Below, piece after piece: positions 57,790 to 64,000 of a DNA stretch of 64,000 bases. Each line of letters begins with the position of its first letter. The first letter of the stretch is position 1. Source of the DNA: Thermococcus gammatolerans EJ3. Its GTDB lineage: Archaea; Methanobacteriota_B; Thermococci; Thermococcales; Thermococcaceae. The stretch covers positions 1,116,001 to 1,180,000 of the forward strand of contig NC_012804.1 of assembly GCF_000022365.1 (NCBI RefSeq), read 5' to 3'. Made by a program: the position numbers and the translations under genes. Below the pieces are notes generated by a model. It searched no databases. It was given only the letters and a program-made list of their open reading frames with translations, and was not told the DNA's origin.

Positions 57790-58283
57790 GGATCAGGTTC
57801 TCCCCCGCGACGTTCTTCATAGTGCTCGCCACCTACCTGTTTTACACGGGCTCTGCAACCGAATACGATGTAGTTACTGGCTCGGCGGTGGCCCTGATAG
57901 TTTCCTTCCTCGTCGGTCACTGGCTCGTGAAGAACGACCTCAAGTTCTTCTCACCGAAGAGGTGGCTCTACGCAGCCATATACTTCCTCCGCTACTTCTT
58001 CATTGAAGAAACTAAGACGCACATTGACGTCGCAAAGAGGGTCTTCACTCTCAAGGCTAACCCGGGCATCGTGAGGATTCCCCTTGAGGTGGAGAACGAC
58101 TATGGAAAGGTCCTCGTTGCCAACTCGATAACCAACACGCCCGGAACGGTAGTTGTGGACATAAGCGACGACGGGAAGTGGCTCTACGTCCACTGGATTG
58201 ACGTTTCCACGCTCGACGAGAAGGAAGTGAAGGAGAACGTGGTTGCCTACTTCGAGGACTACGCGAAGAAAATCTTTGACTGA
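57786..58283 (+). CDS. mnhE: Na+/H+ antiporter subunit MnhE
   Basis: A 165-residue protein with two to three N-terminal helices and a soluble ferredoxin-fold end: 'TLKANPGIVRIPLEV', 'ANSITNTPGTVVVDISDDGKWLYVHWIDV' is the MrpE signature. Ninth base after its stop begins mnhD. Confidence 0.92.
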   Translation: MRIRFSPATFFIVLATYLFYTGSATEYDVVTGSAVALIVSFLVGHWLVKNDLKFFSPKRWLYAAIYFLRYFFIEETKTHIDVAKRVFTLKANPGIVRIPLEVENDYGKVLVANSITNTPGTVVVDISDDGKWLYVHWIDVSTLDEKEVKENVVAYFEDYAKKIFD

Positions 58284-58292
58284 GGTGATAGC

Positions 58293-59873
58293 ATGGAGGT
58301 CGGAATAGTCCCGATTATCCCACTCGGCTTTGCGTTCTTCCTTCCCTTCATAGCCTTCATAACGGGCAGAAGAAGGGGCGTTGTGATAGCCTATTCCTTG
58401 GTGGGCCTGTTGGCGACGTTCATATCCACCCTGTGGTTGTTCAATGAGGTCTACTCCTCAAATGAGCCCTTGGTATATGCCTTGGGCAACTGGATAGCCC
58501 CAATCGGCATAGTCCTCGAAGTGGATTTAATGGGGGCGATCTTGGTTCTTTTAACGGCCTTCCTTTTCCTCCTGGCGGGAATTTACGCCGTCGAGTACCT
58601 TTCGCACGATCACGGCATTGAATTCTTCTATACCTCTCTCCTCGGCCTTGAGGCGGGACTCATTGGCCTGTTCATGACTGGAGATGCCTTCAACACCTTC
58701 GTCATGCTCGAGGTCACGGGAGCGAGCGCCTACGCCCTCGTGGGCTTTTACAGGAGCAGGAGCGAGGCCGTTGAAGGTGCCTTCAAGTACGGTATAAGCG
58801 GTGCAACGGCCACTACTCTCTACTTCCTCGCCCTCGGCTTCATCTACGCCTCCTTCGGAACCCTCAACATGGCCGACTTAAGCGCCAAGTTCCACGGGAT
58901 TTCCTTCCCCGTAACCACTAAGCTCTTCGGTGAGCCAACGCTCGCCCTCGCGATTTTCTTCGCGCTGACACTCTCGATGGTCATCGTCAAGAGCGCAATC
59001 TTCCCGGGCCACTACTGGTTGCCGTATGCGCACTCGGCCGCACCTTCGCCAGTTTCGGCACTGCTGAGCGGACTCGTTGTCAGCGGGGGTGTTTACCTAC
59101 TCGCGCGCTATCTCTACACGGTTTTCTATGACCTTCCGTTCTGGAAAACTCTTTCGGTAGTTCTCCTAGCCCTCGGAGCCGCTTCGGCCCTGCTATCCTC
59201 AATAATGATGGTGGTGCAGAAGGACGTGAAGAGGCTGGTGGCGTATTCGACGATACTCCACATGGGGTACCTCGTAATGGCACTCGGGGTGGGAACCCAG
59301 CTGGCGCTGACCGCTTTCCTCTACCACACCGTCAACCACGCGATAGCCAAGGGCATGCTCTTCCTCACGGTGGGAGCCTTCATACACCATGCGGGGACGA
59401 GAAAGATAGACGAACTCGCGGGGATTGGCAAAAAGATGCCCCTTACAACGGCGCTCTTCGGCCTGGCGACGCTCAGTCTCGTCGGCGTTCCCCCGCTCAA
59501 CGTCTTCTTCAGCAAGATGCTCATCTTCAACGCCCTCCTCCAGGTGAGCCCTCTCGTTGCCTCCGTCGTGGTAATCACAAGCGCAATAGCCGCTTGGGCA
59601 TACTTCCGGCTTTTCATAACCCTCTGGCGCGGAAAGCCGGTCGAGGGGCACCATCACGGCCATGATGAACACGAAGAGCCAGAGAGACACGAGGTCCCGC
59701 TCTTCGTGGCGGTGAACTTACTCCTCGGAACCCTCGTGGTCACGTTTGGGGTCTTCGCCCCGGTAATAATCGACAAGTTCTTCCACCCGGCCTCGGTTCA
59801 GGCGATGGATTGGCAGAGCTACGTTGACGCGGTGAAGAGGCTGGCGGAGACAACTTTCTCGGCCCTCGGCTAA
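58293..59873 (+). CDS. mnhD: Na+/H+ antiporter subunit MnhD
   Basis: A 526-residue antiporter subunit with about 14 helices. It keeps the functional charges: Glu in 'VMLEVTGASAYALVGFY', Lys in 'MVIVKSAIFPGHYWLPYAHSAAPSPVSALLSG' and Lys in 'NHAIAKGMLFL'. A His/Glu-rich loop near residue 450 ('HHHGHDEHEEPERHE') could bind metal. Last gene of the operon. ATG 58293 follows GAGGTGATAGC. Confidence 0.92.
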   Translation: MEVGIVPIIPLGFAFFLPFIAFITGRRRGVVIAYSLVGLLATFISTLWLFNEVYSSNEPLVYALGNWIAPIGIVLEVDLMGAILVLLTAFLFLLAGIYAVEYLSHDHGIEFFYTSLLGLEAGLIGLFMTGDAFNTFVMLEVTGASAYALVGFYRSRSEAVEGAFKYGISGATATTLYFLALGFIYASFGTLNMADLSAKFHGISFPVTTKLFGEPTLALAIFFALTLSMVIVKSAIFPGHYWLPYAHSAAPSPVSALLSGLVVSGGVYLLARYLYTVFYDLPFWKTLSVVLLALGAASALLSSIMMVVQKDVKRLVAYSTILHMGYLVMALGVGTQLALTAFLYHTVNHAIAKGMLFLTVGAFIHHAGTRKIDELAGIGKKMPLTTALFGLATLSLVGVPPLNVFFSKMLIFNALLQVSPLVASVVVITSAIAAWAYFRLFITLWRGKPVEGHHHGHDEHEEPERHEVPLFVAVNLLLGTLVVTFGVFAPVIIDKFFHPASVQAMDWQSYVDAVKRLAETTFSALG

Positions 59874-59915
59874 CCTTTTTACGCACCTTTTCCAACTCCT
59901 TACCGGTGCCAGTGA

Positions 59916-60457
59916 ATGGAAGTAGAGAAGTTCAAGTGGTCGGGCTTTGCCGGGGGTTTAATCTACTGGCTCTTCGTTGCATGGAGCGTAAGCCGAAACC
60001 CCTGGTTCTCCTTCTGGAGAAACGCACTGAGCGACCTTGGAGGGGCCAATGCGAACTCACCCTGGATTTACAACGCCGGCCTCGTGGTTACCTCATTCTT
60101 CGTGATGGCTTTTGCGGTCTATCTGGTGTTAACTGCCCTAAACAAGCTCCAGACGGTTGGCGGTTCCTACGTGAGCATTTCGGCGATTTTTCTGGCCCTA
60201 ATCGGTGTGTTCCACGAGGGAACGAGGCCTCACGGCTTCGTCTCGACGTACTTCTTCGTCCAGTTCTTCCTGGGGGTCCTGATTTACGGCCTCGGCTCGG
60301 GAGAAAAGTTAAGGTCGCCTCGCTCGTTCTCTTTGCCCTCGCGGTTATCGGGGCATTTTTCAAGTGGCCCTCAACTGCACTCTTGGAAACCTACGAGATT
60401 CTCCTCGTCATGGCCTTTACTCTCCTCATCGCGCTTTCTGGAGGTGGTGAAAGGTGA
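59916..60457 (+). pseudogene. DUF998-type membrane protein gene with a frameshift
   Basis: From ATG 59916 (ribosome site GGTGCCAGTGA) the frame encodes a DUF998-like membrane protein ('FAGGLIYWLFVAWSVSRNP', 'WRNALSDLGG'). After 'GVLIYGLGSGEK' near 60300 it turns into Ser/Arg-rich sequence, while the -1 frame continues with normal helix sequence 'ASLVLFALAVIGAFFKWPS' to 'LSGGGER' and a stop at 60457. One missing base around the GGGAGAAAAG run would explain this. It may be a real frameshift mutation, a sequencing error, or recoding. Confidence 0.75.
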
Positions 60458-60915
60458 GCGCGCCTTTTCCTCCGATAAGGCGAACGCCTGAGATGAAGAG
60501 TCGAATCCTTAAGCCTGAAGAGGCGGAGAAGGCTGTAGAGCTCGTCAGGCAGGCGTTATCTTTCTTCAGGGCGGGAGAACCGATAGTTCACCCCGACCAC
60601 GTGGACGTTCCGGTTCTCTACCTCGACTTCGCGATAGACCGGGTCCACTACGATCCGCGAACAGGTAATCCCAGCCCTAAGGGTGCACATCCACATACTG
60701 AGCCCCGCGCCGAAGGCGCTCGCGAGAGAATAGACGAGGTTCTCAAGGAAGCCCACGTTCTTGAGGGGGCCGAGTTCAGGGAACCTGAGGACTGCTGGGT
60801 CGTACCGGTAGCGTGGAAAAGCTTTATAATCCTGCACGTCCGCGTCTCGGCGGATGGAAGCGAGCTGATTCCAGATTATCATCTGACCCAAGAGGTGAGG
60901 CGACACGGTCTATAA
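60454..60915 (+). CDS. Conserved hypothetical protein (153 aa)
   Basis: A soluble 153-residue alpha/beta protein with no recognised family ('GEPIVHPDHVDVPVLYLDFAIDRVHYDPRTGNPSPKG'). The GTG start at 60454 overlaps the DUF998 stop and has GGTGGTGAAAG upstream; ATG 60493 is the alternative. Its 3' end overlaps the beginning of the permease coding sequence. Confidence 0.6.
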   Translation: MSAPFPPIRRTPEMKSRILKPEEAEKAVELVRQALSFFRAGEPIVHPDHVDVPVLYLDFAIDRVHYDPRTGNPSPKGAHPHTEPRAEGARERIDEVLKEAHVLEGAEFREPEDCWVVPVAWKSFIILHVRVSADGSELIPDYHLTQEVRRHGL

Positions 60916-61993
60916 CCCCAAGGAATTCCTGAGAAGGGAGTGGTTCCTGAGCCTTCTGCTCCTCATCTACGTCGGGTTAGTCTTAATAGACCTCTCCCTC
61001 CTCGAAAGAACTCCAGACCTCGTTGACTGGGGAAGCCTGAGCCTCATCACCGCCCTAATCATAACCTCGAAGGGCCTCGAGCTCTCAGGAGTCTTCAACA
61101 GGCTCGCACCGAGACTCGTTGAGGGGGCAAATGGTTCGAGCAGAAGACTGCTTCTCCTCCTGCTCCCCACGATAGCTCTCTCTTCAGCGCTGGCAATGAA
61201 CGATACAGCAATGCTCGTCTTCATTCCCCTCGTTGTAGTCCTCTCGGAGCTCTCGGGAATGGACAAGGCGAGGGCCGTGACACTCTCTGCAATAGCGGCC
61301 AACGTAGGTTCCGCCTTAACGCCGATAGGGAACCCCCAGAACATCATAATCTGGCGCGAGTATGGTTTGAGCTTCCTCGCGTTTGTTAGAGGCATGCTGC
61401 CATTCGTTCTAATCTGGCTTACCCTCTTGCTGGCATTCGTCATTTTATCTCCCTATGAGACGCTTTCGATTCGTTCTCTTCCTCCAGTCGCCTTTAGACG
61501 GGATTTGTTTGTAGTTTCTACTTCTCTGCTCGCCCTGAACATCTACCTCGGCGAAACCGGAAGGCATGAGCTCTCGATTGCGCTCACCCTGTTAGCCTTT
61601 CTCCTCCTCGAGAGGGACGTCCTTCTAAGCTTCGACTGGGTGCTCGTGCTCACCTTCGCGTTCATCTTCATAGACTTCAACGAGTTCTCGGCGTTGCTAC
61701 TCAAGGCGGGGTTCTCGCTTCCGACCGAGGGAGCTGGCCTCGTTCTGGCATCTGCAGGATTGAGCCAGCTGATAAGCAACGTCCCGGCGACGGTCGTCTT
61801 TCTCGGCTCAAAACCCGCGTGGCTTCCCTTGGCCCTCGGAGTGAACGTGGGTGGAACGGGAACGGTCGTAGGTTCCCTCGCCAACCTCATAGCGGTTAGA
61901 ATAGCGCGGGTTTCATTGAGGGACTTCCACAGGTACTCAATCGCATATTTTGCAGTCTCCATAGCGCTGATGATAGCAATACTGAGAATTTAA
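60905..61993 (+). CDS. SLC13/ArsB-NhaD-type permease, start codon unclear
   Basis: A ~360-residue ion-transporter-superfamily permease with two symmetrical halves: 'MNDTAMLVFIPLVVVLSELSG' and 'SALTPIGNPQNIIIWREYG' in the first, 'SQLISNVPATVVFLG' and 'NVGGTGTVVGSLANLIAVRIA' in the second. Coding potential begins at about 60905 ('VYNPKEFLRREWFLSLLLL'), but between the in-frame stop at 60896-60898 and ATG 61196 there is no ATG, GTG or TTG. Starting at 61196 would remove two or three helices. Either a rare start codon (ACG 60905) is used or the start has been lost. Confidence 0.75.
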   Translation, partial: TVYNPKEFLRREWFLSLLLLIYVGLVLIDLSLLERTPDLVDWGSLSLITALIITSKGLELSGVFNRLAPRLVEGANGSSRRLLLLLLPTIALSSALAMNDTAMLVFIPLVVVLSELSGMDKARAVTLSAIAANVGSALTPIGNPQNIIIWREYGLSFLAFVRGMLPFVLIWLTLLLAFVILSPYETLSIRSLPPVAFRRDLFVVSTSLLALNIYLGETGRHELSIALTLLAFLLLERDVLLSFDWVLVLTFAFIFIDFNEFSALLLKAGFSLPTEGAGLVLASAGLSQLISNVPATVVFLGSKPAWLPLALGVNVGGTGTVVGSLANLIAVRIARVSLRDFHRYSIAYFAVSIALMIAILRI

Positions 61994-62028
61994 CGGGAAA
62001 CGGGAAGAATAGAATAGAGGAAAGAAGC

Positions 62029-62679
62029 TCACTCGAGCTTCTTGTAGCAGAACCACCAGTCGTAGCACTCGATCTCGCCCTTGGCCTTGGCTTCCTCTCT
62101 CTGCTTCTTCTCCTCGATGTTGCTGGCCGGCGGGATGATAACCTTGTCGCCGATGAGCTCGTTCTCGGGCCACTTGTGCGGAAGGGCAACGCCGTTCTCG
62201 TCGCTGATCTTGAGGGCCTTGACGAGCCTGAGTATCTCGTCCCAGTCCCTCCCGACCTCGGCCGGGTAGTAGACTATCGCGCGAATGACGCCCTTGTCGT
62301 CAACGACAAAGACCGCCCTGGCGGTAATGGTGGCACCGCTCGGAATCATGCCAAGCTTCTCGGCGAGCTCACCGCGGTCGTCTGCTATGATGGGGAACTC
62401 AATCTCGACGCCGAGGTTCTCCTTAATCCACTCCATCCACTTGATGTGGCTGAAGACCTGGTCAACGCTGAGCCCGATCGGCTCGACGCCGAGCTCCCTG
62501 AACTTGTCGAGCCTCTTCTGCATGGCGTAGAACTCGGTCGTACAGACCGGGGTGAAGTCAGCCGGGTGGCTGAAGAGTATGAACCACTTGCCCTGCTCGG
62601 CGAAGTAGTCCGGGAGCTTTATCACTCCGTGGGTGGTCTTGACCTCAACCTCTGGGAACTTTTCTCCTATGACGACCAT
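62029..62679 (-). CDS. Peroxiredoxin, archaeal Prx6-type (2-Cys-like)
   Basis: Thiol peroxidase of 216 residues with the peroxidatic Cys46 in '[10 protein letters not shown]' and C-terminal Cys205 and Cys211 in '[13 protein letters not shown]', as in the decameric Aeropyrum and Pyrococcus enzymes. It reduces H2O2 and organic peroxides with a thioredoxin-type partner. ATG 62679 follows GAGGTGATGAAAG, and a strong promoter lies about 60 bases upstream. Confidence 0.96.
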   Translation of the reverse strand: MVVIGEKFPEVEVKTTHGVIKLPDYFAEQGKWFILFSHPADFTPVCTTEFYAMQKRLDKFRELGVEPIGLSVDQVFSHIKWMEWIKENLGVEIEFPIIADDRGELAEKLGMIPSGATITARAVFVVDDKGVIRAIVYYPAEVGRDWDEILRLVKALKISDENGVALPHKWPENELIGDKVIIPPASNIEEKKQREEAKAKGEIECYDWWFCYKKLE

Positions 62680-62735
62680 CTTTCATCACCTCTTCATTTT
62701 TCTGTGTCGTCTTCACTATAAACCTCAGAGGTTCG

Positions 62736-62755
62736 AATATATAAGCTTTTCGGTT
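62736..62755 (-). promoter_or_regulatory. Peroxiredoxin promoter
   Basis: Minus strand: AACCGAAAAG followed by CTTATATATTC. The ACCGAAAA block directly before TATA resembles the cydA and 47304 promoters. Confidence 0.55.
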
Positions 62756-63021
62756 CGTTTTTGGGAAAATTCTTGACGGATAACCAGCGGTCTTTTAAAC
62801 CGCGTGGCGAGATGTACGGAGAATACTGAAATTGATCGTCACTGTATAAAACACGCCAATTTATCTTTGTCAAAATTGGAAACTGGGGAGCCCCCATTCG
62901 CCTTTAATTTTTCTAACATCGATCCACGTTGAACGACTTGTGGGCTGTTATTGGTATTCAGATTTTCCTGATCCGGAGCATTCCTCCTTTGGGTCTCACT
63001 CTCAGGCATCTTTCGTTAGAA
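62756..63021. other. Intergenic region between peroxiredoxin and ribD
   Basis: No convincing gene on either strand. One possible RNA hairpin: CCAGCGGT (62784-62791) can pair with ACCGCGTGG (62799-62807) with a single bulge and a CTTTTAA loop. The remainder is AT-rich without clear boxes. Confidence 0.4.
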
Positions 63022-63070
63022 TGTTCCAAAAACGGAACAAATTCTTTTAAGATTTGGAACAAAGGTTCAA
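63022..63070 (+). promoter_or_regulatory. Probable ribD control region with GTTCC/GGAAC inverted repeat
   Basis: TGTTCC-AAAAAC-GGAACA (63022-63039) is a perfect inverted repeat, followed by a TATA-like TTCTTTTAAG at 63042-63051 and another TTGGAAC at 63054-63060. The repeat lies just upstream of or on the BRE, a site suited to a regulator of riboflavin synthesis. Confidence 0.45.
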
Positions 63071-63072
63071 CC

Positions 63073-64000
63073 ATGAGCAACGAAGATGAGAGGTTCATGC
63101 GGCTGGCGCTCGAGCTGGCGAAGCGCGGTGAAGGCTGGGTGAACCCAAACCCCATGGTCGGGGCGGTCATCGTGAAAGACGGTAAAGTCATCGGCGTCGG
63201 CTGGCACAAGCGCTTCGGCGAGAAGCACGCCGAGGTTAACGCCATAGAGGACGCGAAAAGAAAGGGGCATGACGTCAGGGGTGCCACGATGTACGTAACG
63301 CTTGAACCCTGCTCCCACTGGGGGAAGCAGCCGCCCTGCGCCGACAGGATAATCAGGGAAGGCTTCAAGAGGGTTGTAGTTGCGATGGTGGATCCAAACC
63401 CGCTAGTCTCGGGTAGGGGAATCGAGAAGATGAAAAAGGCTGGAATAGAGGTTGAGGTGGGGGTTCTCGAAGACGAGGCGAGAAAGTTAAACGAGATTTT
63501 CATTAAATACGTGACGAAGAAAATGCCTTTCGTTTCAATCAAGCTCGCCTTAACCCTTGACGGGTTCATAGCCACTGAAACAGGCTCCTCCCAGTGGATA
63601 ACCGGAGAAAAGGCGAGGCAAAAGGTTCAGGAGCTCAGGAGGAGGCACATGGCAATAATGGTCGGCTCTGGAACGGTCTTGGCTGACAATCCGAGGCTCA
63701 ACTGCAGGCTGGAGAACTGCCCCGAGAAGATCAAGGTAATCCTCGATCGCTCCGGCAGAGTTGCAAAAGCCATCAGGGAGGGCAGAAAGTTCCGTCTTTT
63801 TGAAGACGGCAGGGTCATCTTTTTCACGGAAAAACCTGAGCTCTTCGAGGGAATAGCTGAAGCCTACCCGATAACCGAGCCGGGAGAAATCCTGAGGAAA
63901 CTTGGCGAGCTCGGCATCGACAGTGTCCTCATTGAGGGTGGAAGGATAACCTGCCAGTTTTTAAGCCATGCCGACAAGTTCTACCTCTTCTACGGGCCCA
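63073..64000 (+). CDS. ribD: Riboflavin biosynthesis protein RibD (bifunctional deaminase/reductase), partial
   Basis: The first ~309 residues are visible and the gene runs off the right edge. The deaminase domain has the zinc site 'EKHAEVNAI' (HAE) and 'EPCSHWGKQPPCADRI' (PCxxxGxxPPC); the reductase domain begins near residue 150 with 'PFVSIKLALTLDGFIATETG', 'IMVGSGTVLADNP' and 'LIEGG'. It deaminates and then reduces the pyrimidine intermediate of riboflavin. A fused bacterial-type RibD is notable because many archaea use a separate reductase. ATG 63073 has only a weak AAGGT ahead. Confidence 0.93.
   Translation, partial: MSNEDERFMRLALELAKRGEGWVNPNPMVGAVIVKDGKVIGVGWHKRFGEKHAEVNAIEDAKRKGHDVRGATMYVTLEPCSHWGKQPPCADRIIREGFKRVVVAMVDPNPLVSGRGIEKMKKAGIEVEVGVLEDEARKLNEIFIKYVTKKMPFVSIKLALTLDGFIATETGSSQWITGEKARQKVQELRRRHMAIMVGSGTVLADNPRLNCRLENCPEKIKVILDRSGRVAKAIREGRKFRLFEDGRVIFFTEKPELFEGIAEAYPITEPGEILRKLGELGIDSVLIEGGRITCQFLSHADKFYLFYGP

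Noticed and set aside
59906-60457. Separate gene from ATG 59906
   Set aside because: Its first 130 codons have no protein-like character; only the last part is real and is the frameshifted end of the DUF998 gene.
1-64000. CRISPR arrays, insertion sequences or an origin of replication
   Set aside because: No regularly spaced repeats, transposase-like genes, terminal inverted repeats or cdc6/ORB-like clusters were found.

Overview
The window is a stretch of a Thermococcales chromosome, most likely a moderately GC-rich Thermococcus. The evidence is archaeal information-processing genes (TFB, FEN1, S19e, PDCD5, Nob1, the Fap7-like kinase), GGGP synthase for ether lipids, an ADP-forming acetyl-CoA synthetase subunit, superoxide reductase, a CGP-CTERM secreted protein, TATA/BRE promoters, GGTG/GGTGAT ribosome binding sites, and gene ends that abut or overlap by ATGA. 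No CRISPR array, insertion sequence, rRNA or tRNA was seen.

Layout. 1-6711: a secreted Thr-rich seven-repeat protein (runs off the left edge), GGGP synthase, small conserved genes, an M20 aminoacylase/carboxypeptidase, a GNAT and a phosphoglycolate phosphatase. 6746-9324: a 5-oxoprolinase operon pxpA-(47-aa small gene)-pxpB-pxpC. 9383-18739: information processing and repair (Nob1, Fap7/AK6, AlkA, a PP-loop ATPase, S19e, PDCD5, TFB, FEN1), a secreted amidase and two C/D box guide RNAs. 18734-31024: metabolic, transport and conserved hypothetical genes. 31115-37047: an oxygen-defence region (superoxide reductase, Bcp peroxiredoxin, ferritin-like proteins, FprA flavodiiron protein) interrupted by a decayed DUF438/PAS gene. 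39047-52167: the most striking part, described below. 52286-59873: a nine-gene Mrp-type Na+/H+ antiporter operon. 59916-64000: a frameshifted DUF998 gene, a permease without a canonical start codon, a 2-Cys peroxiredoxin and the start of ribD.

The candidate undescribed system is a compact respiratory and oxygen-consuming island. A six-gene minus-strand operon reads UbiD decarboxylase - UbiA prenyltransferase - NMT1/SsuA-type ABC importer (three genes) - UbiE methyltransferase. The importer sits inside a late quinone-synthesis operon, which suggests salvage of an external aromatic head-group acid. Next come cydB and cydA (a cytochrome bd-type quinol oxidase with heme ligands and the QPxKLAAxE quinol motif) and a 67-aa two-helix membrane protein. 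Divergent to these is a six-gene plus-strand operon: SQR-like flavoprotein - DUF1641 - ferrochelatase - two membrane proteins - a polyprenyl diphosphate synthase whose residue before the first Asp motif predicts a long chain. Together these could make a quinone from imported precursor, put iron into a porphyrin, and pass electrons from sulfide or a flavoprotein donor to O2. That would be unexpected in a lineage regarded as anaerobic and lacking quinones and heme. Gene identities are well supported; pathway and physiology are inference.
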